NCBI RefSeq assembly: GCF_026168755.1
Contig: NZ_JAPFDR010000007.1
Span: 1-64,000 of the forward strand
From: Clostridium sp.
GTDB taxonomy: Bacteria; Bacillota; Clostridia; Clostridiales; Clostridiaceae
Length of the DNA: 64,000 nt
Direction: 5' to 3'
Below the pieces are notes generated by a model, which saw nothing but the letters and a program-made list of their open reading frames with translations, had not been told where the DNA came from and made no database searches. Within the stretch, counting starts at the first letter, position 1. Each line of letters starts with the position of its first letter. Position numbers and translations under genes: made by a program. Shown here piece after piece: positions 24,944 through 33,576 of the stretch.

Positions 24944-25585
24944 TTAATCTTTAATACCTTCTTGAAGTTTAGTTAATAGGGAAAGTAATTCACGTCTTTT
25001 CTTTGGATAATTTAAATTATTATTAATGCAGTATCTATATAAAGTAGTATTAGGAGTTAGGTAAGCAATTTTAATTAATTTATACTCATCGGGGGAAAGG
25101 TTTTTTAGGAGATTTTTCAATAAATCATTTAAACTGGAATTAACAATATATTCTTCTAAATTAAAAGAATCACTAATCAAATCTTCAATTTCAATATCTT
25201 CATCTATGGGAATATTAAGGCTAGATTCATCATTATATTTAATTTGATTACGGGCTAAGTTTCTAAAGCCATTTTTAATGGAATTAATAATATAAGAATC
25301 AATTGACTTACTTCCTTTAGAAAGATCGTATTTATTAATAGCCTTAATAACAGAAATATTCCCAGTTTGGATTAAGTCATCTGTATCAAAGTTTTTTAAT
25401 TTATACTTAAAAGCATACTTTTTTATAAGTGGTTGGTATTTTTCAATAAGGAAAAGAATAGCATCTTTATTATTATTTTTAGCTTTACATAGGGTATGAA
25501 ATAAAAAATTAGAATCATGTTTTGTATTAACTTTTTTTTCTTTGGAATTAGCATTTTCTTTAATTTCTAAATATAAAGACTTCAA
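24944..25585 (-). CDS. RNA polymerase sigma factor-like protein (ECF/TcdR-UviA-like layout)
   Basis: The 213-residue protein has a sigma-70 region 2 core: FLIEKYQPLIKKYAFKYKL, then FDTDDLIQTGNISVIKAINK with the typical DLIQ-G motif. A region 4-like C-terminus follows (LKNLSPDEYKLIKIAYL...). Size and layout recall clostridial alternative sigma factors such as TcdR, BotR and UviA, though the subgroup is a guess. TTG 25585 follows AAAAGGGGG. Its promoter region carries a LexA-like box at 25639, suggesting DNA-damage control. It is divergent from the exopolysaccharide operon. Target promoters are unknown. Confidence 0.72.
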   Translation of the reverse strand: MKSLYLEIKENANSKEKKVNTKHDSNFLFHTLCKAKNNNKDAILFLIEKYQPLIKKYAFKYKLKNFDTDDLIQTGNISVIKAINKYDLSKGSKSIDSYIINSIKNGFRNLARNQIKYNDESSLNIPIDEDIEIEDLISDSFNLEEYIVNSSLNDLLKNLLKNLSPDEYKLIKIAYLTPNTTLYRYCINNNLNYPKKRRELLSLLTKLQEGIKD

Positions 25586-25638
25586 ACAAAAGGCCCCCTT
25601 TTTAAAAGTTATTTAATAAATAAAAAATTAGAACAAAT

Positions 25639-25652
25639 CGAACGTATGTTCT
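25639..25652 (-). promoter_or_regulatory. LexA/DinR-like SOS box
   Basis: CGAACGTATGTTCT matches the Bacillus LexA consensus CGAACRNRYGTTYC at 13 of 14 positions. It lies just downstream of an extended -10 (TGTTATAAT, minus strand, -10 at 25666-25671), so bound LexA would block the sigma-like gene. The box is 54 bases before the TTG start. Confidence 0.65.
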
Positions 25653-25772
25653 TGGGTATACGTTTATTATAACATATATTCAAAAAAATGGAATATAAAA
25701 ATACAAAAAAATATAATATTTCTTTATGAGTGAAAGAATAATAAAAAAAATAGTAAAAAATATATAACATCT

Positions 25773-25807
25773 TTCGACAATAGAAATTAAATAATTAAAA
25801 TGTCGAG
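25773..25807. promoter_or_regulatory. Pair of inverted Spo0A-like boxes
   Basis: TTCGACA at 25773-25779 is an exact complement of the 0A box TGTCGAA. TGTCGAG at 25801-25807 differs from it at one base. They face each other 21 bases apart, between the sigma-like gene and the exopolysaccharide promoter. Seven-base motifs can arise by chance, but CG-containing words are rare in this sequence. Confidence 0.45.
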
Positions 25808-25943
25808 AATTTATATTAAATAAAAATTATAATGGATTAAAAAATATTATTAAAAAAGGAAATTAAAATGTAGTTTTTTACAAAATAAAACAAAGGATGA
25901 AAACAAAACGTTTACTTGACAGAAAATTTGCACAATAGCGACC

Positions 25944-25972
25944 TTTTACGTATTTTTTTTTTGTGATATAAT
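25944..25972 (+). promoter_or_regulatory. Promoter of the exopolysaccharide operon
   Basis: TTTTAC (25944-25949) and TATAAT (25967-25972) lie 17 bases apart, with a TGA extended -10. The leader to the first gene is about 180 bases and AT-rich. I saw no riboswitch in it. Confidence 0.65.
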
Positions 25973-26160
25973 AATTTTCAGATAAAATTAAAATAAATTT
26001 AAATTTAAGAAGTTAAAAACATAGAAAAAATATTTAATTTCTAGATTAAAATTTATATAGAAGTTAAAAGAAAAATTTTAATGTTATTTTTTTATAAATT
26101 TTTTTATATACATCTAATAATTATTAATAAAATATCGTAAAATGGATTATAGGGGGATAA

Positions 26161-26862
26161 ATGATAAATATTTTAGAGTATTTGACCGAAGTTAAGAAAA
26201 ATTGTAGAAGTATAGCTATAATAACCTTAAGCTTCGTTCTTATAGCAAGTATATATACAACATTTTTTATGAAACAAGATTATGAAGCTACAGTAAAAGT
26301 ATTTATAGGAAAACAAAAATTCAAAAATACAATGGAAACCTATAATAATGAAGAAGTTACTTTATATCAACGTTTAATTACTACATATTCAGAAGTTATT
26401 AAAAGTAAAAAGCTTATTAATAAATCAATTAATGAATCTAAAATAAACTCATTAAGAGAAGTAGAAGAAAAAATTGAATATGGATCAGTTATTGGAAATT
26501 TAACAGTAAATCCAATAACTAATACTCAAATAATTGAATTGAAATATACTAGTAAAAATCCACAACAAAGCTATAACCTAATTTATTCAATGACTGAAAA
26601 TCTTATAGCATATTCAAAGCAGCTATATCCAACAGTTAATATAAAGGTTTTGGAGCAAGTTAATGTAAATAGTAGTAATTTAATTAGTAAAAAGATAATG
26701 GTTATGGGTATAGCATTTATAGGTGGATTAATAGCTAACATAGGGGAAGTAGTTATGATGATGTATTTTAATAATACATTTAAGAGCAAAGAAACTCTTG
26801 AAAAAGAATTAGGACTAGCAGTTCTTGGAACTATTCCAGATATGGAAAGTATTAATGTTTAA
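26161..26862 (+). CDS. Wzz/CpsC-type chain-length determinant (YveK-like), copy 1
   Basis: The 233-residue protein has two membrane helices (about residues 17-36 and 178-198) around an extracellular domain, the plan of Gram-positive Wzz/CpsC adaptors that activate the BY-kinase. It shares LTVNPITNTQIIELKY and ETLEKELGLAVLGTIPD with the next gene, so the two are paralogues. It lacks the usual proline-rich stretch before the second helix (NSSNLISKKIM here against ENPVSPNKTM in copy 2). GGGGG precedes ATG 26161. First gene of the polysaccharide operon. Confidence 0.85.
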   Translation: MINILEYLTEVKKNCRSIAIITLSFVLIASIYTTFFMKQDYEATVKVFIGKQKFKNTMETYNNEEVTLYQRLITTYSEVIKSKKLINKSINESKINSLREVEEKIEYGSVIGNLTVNPITNTQIIELKYTSKNPQQSYNLIYSMTENLIAYSKQLYPTVNIKVLEQVNVNSSNLISKKIMVMGIAFIGGLIANIGEVVMMMYFNNTFKSKETLEKELGLAVLGTIPDMESINV

Positions 26863-26940
26863 TAGTTATAAGTAGGAAGTGCTTTGCAATTCCTTAATAA
26901 ATAAAACAAGAAGATTAAAAATATGTGATGATTATAAATA

Positions 26941-26989
26941 TTAAAAATGAAAGTAGTTATACAGTATAATTTACTGCTTTCAATTTTAA
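26941..26989 (+). terminator. Intra-operon hairpin between the two Wzz-like genes
   Basis: Sixteen-base arms 26941-26956 and 26974-26989 (GAAAGTAG/CTGCTTTC core) pair with few mismatches. No long T-run follows. It may attenuate transcription or set relative levels of the two paralogues. Confidence 0.45.
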
Positions 26990-27020
26990 AATTATCACTA
27001 TTAAAAGGAGTGTTTAAATA

Positions 27021-27707
27021 ATGAATGAAATGGAAGAACAAGTAATAAGTTTGTCGGAAATTTTTGAAGCTTTAAAGAAGCGTTGGATTATGATAGTGGC
27101 AATTACAGTAGTAGCTACATTGATATCAGGAGTTTTAAGTTTTTTTGTAATTGATCCTGTATATGAAGCAAGTACTAAAGTGTTTATAGGTAAAGAAGAA
27201 AGTGATGATGCAGCATATAATAGTAGCGATATTAATATGTATCAACAATTATTACAAACATATGCACAAGCTATAAAAACTAAGGATTTAGCATCAAGAG
27301 CAATAGACACTTTATCTTATGATTTAGAGCCAAGTACTGTAATATCTAATTTAACAGTAAATCCAATTAGTAGTACACAAATTCTTGAAATAAAATATAA
27401 AAGCAAAGATCCAAAAGAAGCTAAAGATGTATTAAAAAATGTAACTGATGAATTTATAGTTACAGCTAAGGATTTAGTACCAAATGGTAATGTTAGAGTT
27501 ATTGAAGAAGTGGAACTTCCAGAAAATCCAGTAAGCCCTAATAAGACTATGAATATTGCTATAGCATTTTTATTAGGTTTTATGGTAAGTGTGGGATTAG
27601 TTTTCTTAATTGAATATTTAGATAACACTTATAAGAATAAAGAACAACTTGAAAAGGAATTAGATATACCAGTACTTGGAACAATTCCAGATGTTGATAT
27701 GGTATAG
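27021..27707 (+). CDS. Wzz/CpsC-type chain-length determinant (YveK-like), copy 2
   Basis: The 228-residue protein has two membrane helices (about residues 22-42 and 175-195) and the typical proline-containing segment LPENPVSPNKTMN before the second. The C-terminal tail ELDIPVLGTIPDVD is where such adaptors contact the kinase. It lies 12 bases before the BY-kinase gene, so it is probably the kinase's partner. AAAGGAG precedes ATG 27021. Why the locus holds a second, more diverged copy upstream is unclear. Confidence 0.9.
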   Translation: MNEMEEQVISLSEIFEALKKRWIMIVAITVVATLISGVLSFFVIDPVYEASTKVFIGKEESDDAAYNSSDINMYQQLLQTYAQAIKTKDLASRAIDTLSYDLEPSTVISNLTVNPISSTQILEIKYKSKDPKEAKDVLKNVTDEFIVTAKDLVPNGNVRVIEEVELPENPVSPNKTMNIAIAFLLGFMVSVGLVFLIEYLDNTYKNKEQLEKELDIPVLGTIPDVDMV

Positions 27708-27718
27708 GAGGTAAAAAC

Positions 27719-28369
27719 ATGTTTGTAGTTGAAAAAAATCCAAAATCAATAGCAGCAGAAGCTTATAGAAGCTTAAAAACTAATATTCAATATTCTTCTT
27801 TTGATAAGGAGTATAAAACGATTGTAGTAACTAGTTCAAATCCAGGGGAAGGGAAATCTACTACTGCAGGTAATTTAGCTTTAACTTTAGCAGAAGGTGA
27901 AGCAAGAGTTCTTCTTGTAGATTGTGATATGAGAAAGCCATCTGTACATAAAAATTTTAGAGTAACTAATACTTATGGTCTTTCTGATGTATTACTTCAA
28001 AAGCAAAAGGTTATGGATGTTGCTCATGTATATAAGAAAAATTTACATATTATAACTTCTGGGAAAATACCACCAAATCCTGCTGAAATGTTAGCATCTA
28101 AGTCTATGAGTTTATTTTTAGAAGAGATGAAGGAACATTTTGATTATATAGTTTTAGATACACCACCAGTACAAGCTGTTGCAGACCCACAAATTCTTTC
28201 TACTAAGGTTGATGGAACTTTAGTTGTTGTTAGAGCGGGGGTTACTAAGAAGGAGGATGTTCAAAATTCTATTGCTACTTTAAAAAAGGTTAATGCAAAT
28301 ATTATTGGAACGGTACTTCATGCTGTTGATAATAGTAGGAATAAATATTACTACTATTATGGAGATTAA
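27719..28369 (+). CDS. CpsD/CapB-type bacterial tyrosine kinase
   Basis: This 216-residue cytoplasmic BY-kinase has Walker A SSNPGEGKSTTAGNL, Walker A' LLVDCDMRKPSVH and Walker B YIVLDTPPV. The C-terminal tyrosine cluster (NKYYYYYGD) is the autophosphorylation site. With its Wzz-like adaptor upstream and the CpsB-type phosphatase at 24067 it forms the phosphorylation cycle that controls polymer length and export. GGAGG precedes ATG 27719. Confidence 0.94.
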   Translation: MFVVEKNPKSIAAEAYRSLKTNIQYSSFDKEYKTIVVTSSNPGEGKSTTAGNLALTLAEGEARVLLVDCDMRKPSVHKNFRVTNTYGLSDVLLQKQKVMDVAHVYKKNLHIITSGKIPPNPAEMLASKSMSLFLEEMKEHFDYIVLDTPPVQAVADPQILSTKVDGTLVVVRAGVTKKEDVQNSIATLKKVNANIIGTVLHAVDNSRNKYYYYYGD

Positions 28370-28471
28370 AATGAATTATAATGTAGGAGTTTGAGACTGG
28401 TAAGAAGTTTAAATTAGTCTGAACTACCAACTTATAGTATTATATCATAACTATTTTACGGGGGTGAGAGT

Positions 28472-30370
28472 ATGGAAGATAAATTTATAGATTCTAATTT
28501 ATTTAGAAATAGAAAACTAAAAATAACTACTTTAGTATTTATAGATTTAATATTAATTTATTTATCTTATTATTTAGCATTTATATTTAGGTTTTATTAT
28601 GATGATGGTTTAAGAGATATTACATTAATATATAGGGGGCATTTAGTTAGAATATCTATTTTTGCTGTTTTATATGTATTAGTTTTTTACATATTTAAAC
28701 AATATAAAAGTATATGGACATTAGCAGGATATGATGAGTTTATTAATGGTGTAATAGCTTCTATTGTGGTAATGGCTTTAAATATAGGATTATCACTTTT
28801 AGAAAGTAATAGAATTCCACTTATGGTAACAATTCTTGCAGGAATTATGGTTATGATAACTTGTAATGGGGTAAGAATTTTTTGGAGAGTATGTAGAAGA
28901 GCTGTTAAGTACGCAGAAGTAGAAAGGTCAAGAGATGTTAAAAATGTACTTATTATAGGTGCAGGTTCAGGAGGAGCTTTAGTATCTTCTGAATATAGAA
29001 AGTTTCCACACTTAGGGAAAAAGGTTGTTGCTTTTATTGATGATGATAAACAGAAGCTTGGAACTTATGTAAATGGAATCAAGGTTTATGGTAATAGAAA
29101 TGATATTGTTTCAGTTGTTAAAGAGAGAAATGTTGATGAAATTATAATTGCTATTGCTTCCATTAAAGAAGGTGTATTAAAAGGGATAATTGAAAAATGC
29201 AAAGAGGCTAAGGTTCAAGTTAAGATAATGCCAGGTGTTGCTGAAATGATAGATGAAAAGTTTTCTGTTAACAAAATAAGAGATGTTGATGTTGAAGACT
29301 TACTTGGAAGGGAATCTATTAAGCTTGATTATGATGGAATTTCTGATTATTTAAAAGGAAAAACAGTTCTTGTAACTGGTGGAGGAGGTTCTATTGGTTC
29401 TGAACTATGTAGACAAATATCTAAGTTTAATCCTAAAGAACTTATAATATTTGATATTTACGAAAATAATGCTTATGAGATTCAAAATGAATTAAGAAGA
29501 ACTTATCCAAATCTTAATTTAATGACTTTAATAGGATCAGTTAGAGATGAAGTTAGACTAGAAGAAGTTTATAAAACTTATAAACCACAAGTTGTCTTCC
29601 ATGCAGCAGCACATAAGCATGTACCGTTAATGGAAGATAGTCCAGCAGAAGCTGTTAAAAATAATGTTGTTGGTACTTTTAATGTGGCTAGTCTTGCTAG
29701 TGATTATAATGTTGAAAGATTTGTTCTTATTTCTACAGATAAAGCTGTTAATCCTACTAATATTATGGGTGCAACTAAAAGAATGTGTGAAATGATTGTT
29801 CAATCACTTGATAAGGTTAGTAAAACTGAATTTGTAGCTGTTAGGTTTGGTAATGTTCTTGGATCTAATGGATCTGTTGTTCCTTTATTTAAAAAGCAAA
29901 TTGCAAATGGGGGACCTGTAACTTTAACTCATAAGGATATTACTAGATATTTTATGACTATACCTGAAGCAGCTCAGCTTGTACTTCAAGCAGGGGCTTA
30001 TGCTAAAGGTGGAGAAATTTTTGTGCTTGATATGGGTGAGCCTGTTAAGATTTATGATTTAGCAGAAAATCTTATTAAGCTTAGTGGTTTTGAGCCACAT
30101 AAGGATATTGATATTAAGGTTACTGGGCTTAGACCAGGAGAAAAACTTTATGAAGAACTTCTTATGAGTGAGGAAGGATTAACAGAAACTAAGCATAATA
30201 AGATTTTTATTGGGAAACCTGGGGATTTTGAGCTTGGTGATGTTAAGGATAAAATTAATGAACTATTGAGAGTTGCTATTGGTGGGAATGAAGTTTTGCT
30301 TAGAGAGAGACTTAAGGAGTTTGTTCCTACTTATAGGGATCCAGAAGAGCTTAATAGTAAGGTAGTTTAA
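28472..30370 (+). CDS. Membrane-bound nucleoside-diphosphate-sugar 4,6-dehydratase (CapD/PglF/EpsC-like)
   Basis: The 632-residue protein has four N-terminal membrane helices, a CoA-binding-like domain (NVLIIGAGSGGALVSSE) and an SDR domain. The cofactor motif is VLVTGGGGSIGSEL near residue 300. The active site reads STDKAVNPTNIMGATKRM, with Met in place of the usual Tyr of YxxxK, as in PglF-type UDP-GlcNAc 4,6-dehydratases. It likely makes UDP-4-keto-6-deoxy-GlcNAc. GGGGGTGAG precedes ATG 28472. It could feed a bacillosamine- or FucNAc-type sugar; the exact product is inferred. Confidence 0.88.
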   Translation: MEDKFIDSNLFRNRKLKITTLVFIDLILIYLSYYLAFIFRFYYDDGLRDITLIYRGHLVRISIFAVLYVLVFYIFKQYKSIWTLAGYDEFINGVIASIVVMALNIGLSLLESNRIPLMVTILAGIMVMITCNGVRIFWRVCRRAVKYAEVERSRDVKNVLIIGAGSGGALVSSEYRKFPHLGKKVVAFIDDDKQKLGTYVNGIKVYGNRNDIVSVVKERNVDEIIIAIASIKEGVLKGIIEKCKEAKVQVKIMPGVAEMIDEKFSVNKIRDVDVEDLLGRESIKLDYDGISDYLKGKTVLVTGGGGSIGSELCRQISKFNPKELIIFDIYENNAYEIQNELRRTYPNLNLMTLIGSVRDEVRLEEVYKTYKPQVVFHAAAHKHVPLMEDSPAEAVKNNVVGTFNVASLASDYNVERFVLISTDKAVNPTNIMGATKRMCEMIVQSLDKVSKTEFVAVRFGNVLGSNGSVVPLFKKQIANGGPVTLTHKDITRYFMTIPEAAQLVLQAGAYAKGGEIFVLDMGEPVKIYDLAENLIKLSGFEPHKDIDIKVTGLRPGEKLYEELLMSEEGLTETKHNKIFIGKPGDFELGDVKDKINELLRVAIGGNEVLLRERLKEFVPTYRDPEELNSKVV

Positions 30371-30401
30371 GTAAATTTAATATTAAGGGGATATTTTGAA
30401 T

Positions 30402-31448
30402 ATGATATGTGCATTGATTATGGCTGGAGGTAAGGGAACTAGATTTTGGCCTCTTTCAACTGAAGAAAAGCCCAAACAGTTTTTAAATTTAATAGGTGAA
30501 GAGACTATGATACAAATGACCGTTAATAGAATTAAGCCGATTATTCCTATTGACAGAATTTTTATTTGTACTGGAAAAATGTATATTAATCTAATAAAAG
30601 AACAATTACCAGATTTACCAGAGAGAAATATTATAATTGAACCAGAAGGTAGAAATACAGCACCTTGTATTGCATTATCAGCTTTTATTATTAGAAAGTA
30701 TTATAATAATTCTACTATGCTAGTGTTGCCATCAGACCATCTTATTAAAAATGAAAATGAATTTAGAAGTATAGTTAGTGATGCTAATACATTTATTAAA
30801 GAAAATAGTAATGCGATAATTACATTAGGAATGAAACCAAGTAGACCTGAAACAGGATATGGATACATTAAATTTAGTGTTAATAATCAGAAAGTAAATC
30901 AGCGTACAATAATTAAAGTTGATTCATTTGTTGAGAAACCTGATAAACATAAGGCTGAAGAATATATAAAAGAAGGTTCTTATTTATGGAATGGAGGGAT
31001 GTTTTTGTGGAAGATTGATAATATTTTGGGGAAAATTAAGAAATATTCAATAAGTACATATAAAGCATTAGCTTCAATTGAAAATGTGGAAGACGATAAA
31101 TTACAAGATTTAATTAATGAGAATTATAAAAATACTGAATCTATATCAATTGACTATGCTGTTCTTGAAAAATCAAGTGATATTTATGTTATACCAAGTG
31201 ATTTTGGATGGGATGATGTAGGGAGTTGGGAAGCAATTGAAAGATATAGAAAATGTGATAAAAATAAAAATATTCATATAGGTGATATAACAGCTTTAAA
31301 TAGCAAAAATAATTTAATAGTATCTTCAAATAATAAGATTATTATTGATGGATTGGATGATATTTATGTAATAGAAAATGATGGGAAAATAGTAGTTGGA
31401 AAAAAGGATAGAATTTCAACAATTAAAAGCTTAAAAGATATTATATAA
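30402..31448 (+). CDS. manC: Mannose-1-phosphate guanylyltransferase
   Basis: The enzyme makes GDP-mannose from mannose 1-phosphate and GTP. The pyrophosphorylase signature ALIMAGGKGTRFWPLS opens the protein. EPEGRNTAPCIALSA, FVEKPDKHKAEEYI, YLWNGGMFLW and SDFGWDDVGSWEA are all present. At about 348 residues it is the short form without the isomerase domain, consistent with a separate manA at 4519. Start choice: ATG 30402 is 11 bases from AAGGGG and the in-frame TTG 30396 is five; the family N-terminus fits ATG. Confidence 0.92.
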   Translation: MICALIMAGGKGTRFWPLSTEEKPKQFLNLIGEETMIQMTVNRIKPIIPIDRIFICTGKMYINLIKEQLPDLPERNIIIEPEGRNTAPCIALSAFIIRKYYNNSTMLVLPSDHLIKNENEFRSIVSDANTFIKENSNAIITLGMKPSRPETGYGYIKFSVNNQKVNQRTIIKVDSFVEKPDKHKAEEYIKEGSYLWNGGMFLWKIDNILGKIKKYSISTYKALASIENVEDDKLQDLINENYKNTESISIDYAVLEKSSDIYVIPSDFGWDDVGSWEAIERYRKCDKNKNIHIGDITALNSKNNLIVSSNNKIIIDGLDDIYVIENDGKIVVGKKDRISTIKSLKDII

Positions 31449-31466
31449 GTAATGGGGGACAAGTAA

Positions 31467-32063
31467 GTGAAAAGATTGTTTGATTTTTTTATGAGCTTAA
31501 TAGCGATAATAATATTATCACCAGCAATTTTAATAGTTGCTTTAGCTGTTAAGTTTACTTCACCAGGACATATTCTTTTTAAACAAAGAAGAATAGGTAA
31601 AGATAATGTTGAATTTGAAATTTATAAATTTAGAACTATGAGAATAGATACTCCTAATGTTCCTACTCATTTACTTGAAAATCCACAGCAGTGGATTACT
31701 CCAATTGGGAAGTTTTTAAGAAAAACAAGTTTAGATGAATTACCACAACTTTTTAATATTTTAAAAGGTGAAATGAGTATAGTAGGACCAAGACCAGCTC
31801 TTTATAATCAGCTTGATTTAAAAGAAATGAGAACAGAAGTTGGAGTTCATAAGCTTTTGCCAGGATTAACAGGATGGGCACAAATTAATGGAAGAGATGA
31901 AATTCCTTTAAAGTTAAAAGTTAAGCTTGATGAAGAGTACCTTGATAGAAAAAGCTTTTTCTTTGATATTAAAATTATTTTTATGACTGTTGTCTCTGTT
32001 CTTAAAAGTGATGGAGTTCAAGAAGGTAAAGCAGAAAATAATAATGAAAATGCTACAGTATAG
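31467..32063 (+). CDS. Initiating undecaprenyl-phosphate sugar phosphotransferase (small WcaJ/EpsL-type)
   Basis: The 198-residue protein is a monotopic phosphoglycosyl transferase with one N-terminal membrane segment (FFMSLIAIIILSPAILIVAL). The conserved core reads FKQRRIGKD, YKFRTMR, KTSLDELPQLFNIL, GEMSIVGPRPAL and LPGLTGWAQINGRD. It puts the first sugar phosphate onto undecaprenyl phosphate. GTG 31467 follows GGGGG. It is the likely committing step for the polymer made by this operon. Confidence 0.92.
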   Translation: MKRLFDFFMSLIAIIILSPAILIVALAVKFTSPGHILFKQRRIGKDNVEFEIYKFRTMRIDTPNVPTHLLENPQQWITPIGKFLRKTSLDELPQLFNILKGEMSIVGPRPALYNQLDLKEMRTEVGVHKLLPGLTGWAQINGRDEIPLKLKVKLDEEYLDRKSFFFDIKIIFMTVVSVLKSDGVQEGKAENNNENATV

Positions 32064-32072
32064 GTGATTAGG

Positions 32073-32663
32073 ATGAAGGATATTGTAATTATTGGTGCTG
32101 GTGGTATTGGAAGAGAAGTTGCTTGGATTATTGAAGAAATAAATAAAGCTAAGTCTACATGGAATATTGTTGGGTTCGTTGATGATAATAGTGAAATGTG
32201 GAGGAAAGAGCTTAATGGATATAAGGTTTTAGGGGGACTTGATATCTTAGATAAATTGGAAAGTAAACCAGAAGTTATTGTTGCAATTGCTAATTGTGGA
32301 GTTAAGAAGGAGATTGTATCAAGTTTAAATGGTAAGTTTGATTTTGCTACGGTAATTTATCCAAGTGTTAGAGTTAGCAAATATATTGAAATTGGAGAAG
32401 GCACTATTATTTATCCAGGTGTTAGTTTAACTGTTAATACTAGGATAGGTAATCATGTTGTTATTAGTGGGAATTGTGGAATTGGGCATGATAGTGTAAT
32501 TGGTGATTTTAGTTCGGTATTATGGGGAAGTTGTTTTAGTGGATTTGATGTTGTTGGAGAAGAGTGTTTTATTGGAGTTGGAACGAAGGTTGCTCAGGGA
32601 GTTAGGGTAGCTGATGGGAGAAGAATCTGTACTGGCGGTATTATTACAGAAGATATTATTTAA
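32073..32663 (+). CDS. PglD/NeuD-type sugar acetyltransferase
   Basis: The protein of about 197 residues has an N-terminal Rossmann-like part (DIVIIGAGGIGREVAWIIEE). A left-handed beta-helix with hexapeptide repeats follows (VRVSKYIEIGEGTIIYPGVS, ISGNCGIGHDSVIGDF). This is the PglD family, which N-acetylates UDP-4-amino sugars. No PglE-type aminotransferase is present in the operon, so the acceptor is uncertain. ATG 32073 is preferred, with AGGTGAT overlapping the preceding stop; an in-frame GTG at 32064 is possible. Confidence 0.85.
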   Translation: MKDIVIIGAGGIGREVAWIIEEINKAKSTWNIVGFVDDNSEMWRKELNGYKVLGGLDILDKLESKPEVIVAIANCGVKKEIVSSLNGKFDFATVIYPSVRVSKYIEIGEGTIIYPGVSLTVNTRIGNHVVISGNCGIGHDSVIGDFSSVLWGSCFSGFDVVGEECFIGVGTKVAQGVRVADGRRICTGGIITEDII

Positions 32664-32675
32664 GGTGGTGAAATG

Positions 32676-33575
32676 ATGAAGATTTTAATTACTGGTGTAT
32701 ATGGAACAGTTGGTAGCTATTTATGTAATAAATTAAAAGATAAACATGAAGTAATAGGTATTGGAAGAAGAGAAAAATATGATGGATGTCATAAATATTA
32801 TCCTTGTGATATTACTGATAAAGATCAAATTGAAAATATTTTAAAAGAAAATAGTGATTTAGATATTATTATTCATTGTGCAGCACTTGCTCATAATAAG
32901 GGGAATGATTTATCAAAAGAAAGATTTATGAAAGTGAATTACGAAGCAACTAAGTATTTTGTAGATTTAAGCAATGAATATTTAAGGCTTAAGAATTTTA
33001 TTTTTATTAGTACTATTTCTGTTTATGGTGAAAGGTTAGATCAAGATGTATATGTTGAAACTGATATTTGTGAACCAAAGAGTCCATATGCAGTTGCTAA
33101 GAAGCTTTCAGAAGAATATATAAGCGAGATTTGTAAAAGTAATTATACAATGCTTAGACTAGCACCAGTTTATTCAAAAGATTTTGCTTTAAATATTGAA
33201 AGAAGAAGTAGAATTAAAGGAATTCCTTATGTTGTTGGAAATGGAAAGCAAAAGTTAAGTCTTTGTAATATAAAAAATATTTATGAGGCTGTTAATTATA
33301 TTGTTAATAATACTGAAACTGAAGTTAATGAAATTTATAATATTTCTGATAGTGAAATTTATGAATTTAATGATTTACTTAAGTTTATTGGTGCTAGTAA
33401 GAAGATTATTTTACCTAAGTTTGGATTTAAGGTGTTGCATAATATAAATAGTGTTACTATAAAGAAGCAATTTATTCATGAAAATACTATTAAGCTTATT
33501 AGTGATAATATTTACTCTTCAGATAAGTTAAATAAAAAGGTTAAGATGAAGTATGAAATGAAGGATGTAGTGTAG
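32676..33575 (+). CDS. NAD-dependent sugar epimerase/dehydratase (extended SDR)
   Basis: The protein of about 299 residues opens MKILITGVYGTVGSYL with the SDR cofactor motif. It has IIHCAALAHNKG, ISTISVYGE and SPYAVAKKLSEE, with Tyr and Lys of the YxxxK active site. The substrate is not evident; UDP- or dTDP-4-keto-sugar reductases look similar. ATG 32673 and 32676 are adjacent. The second sits better behind AAGGTGG and matches the usual N-terminus. Confidence 0.82.
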   Translation: MKILITGVYGTVGSYLCNKLKDKHEVIGIGRREKYDGCHKYYPCDITDKDQIENILKENSDLDIIIHCAALAHNKGNDLSKERFMKVNYEATKYFVDLSNEYLRLKNFIFISTISVYGERLDQDVYVETDICEPKSPYAVAKKLSEEYISEICKSNYTMLRLAPVYSKDFALNIERRSRIKGIPYVVGNGKQKLSLCNIKNIYEAVNYIVNNTETEVNEIYNISDSEIYEFNDLLKFIGASKKIILPKFGFKVLHNINSVTIKKQFIHENTIKLISDNIYSSDKLNKKVKMKYEMKDVV

Positions 33576-33576
33576 G

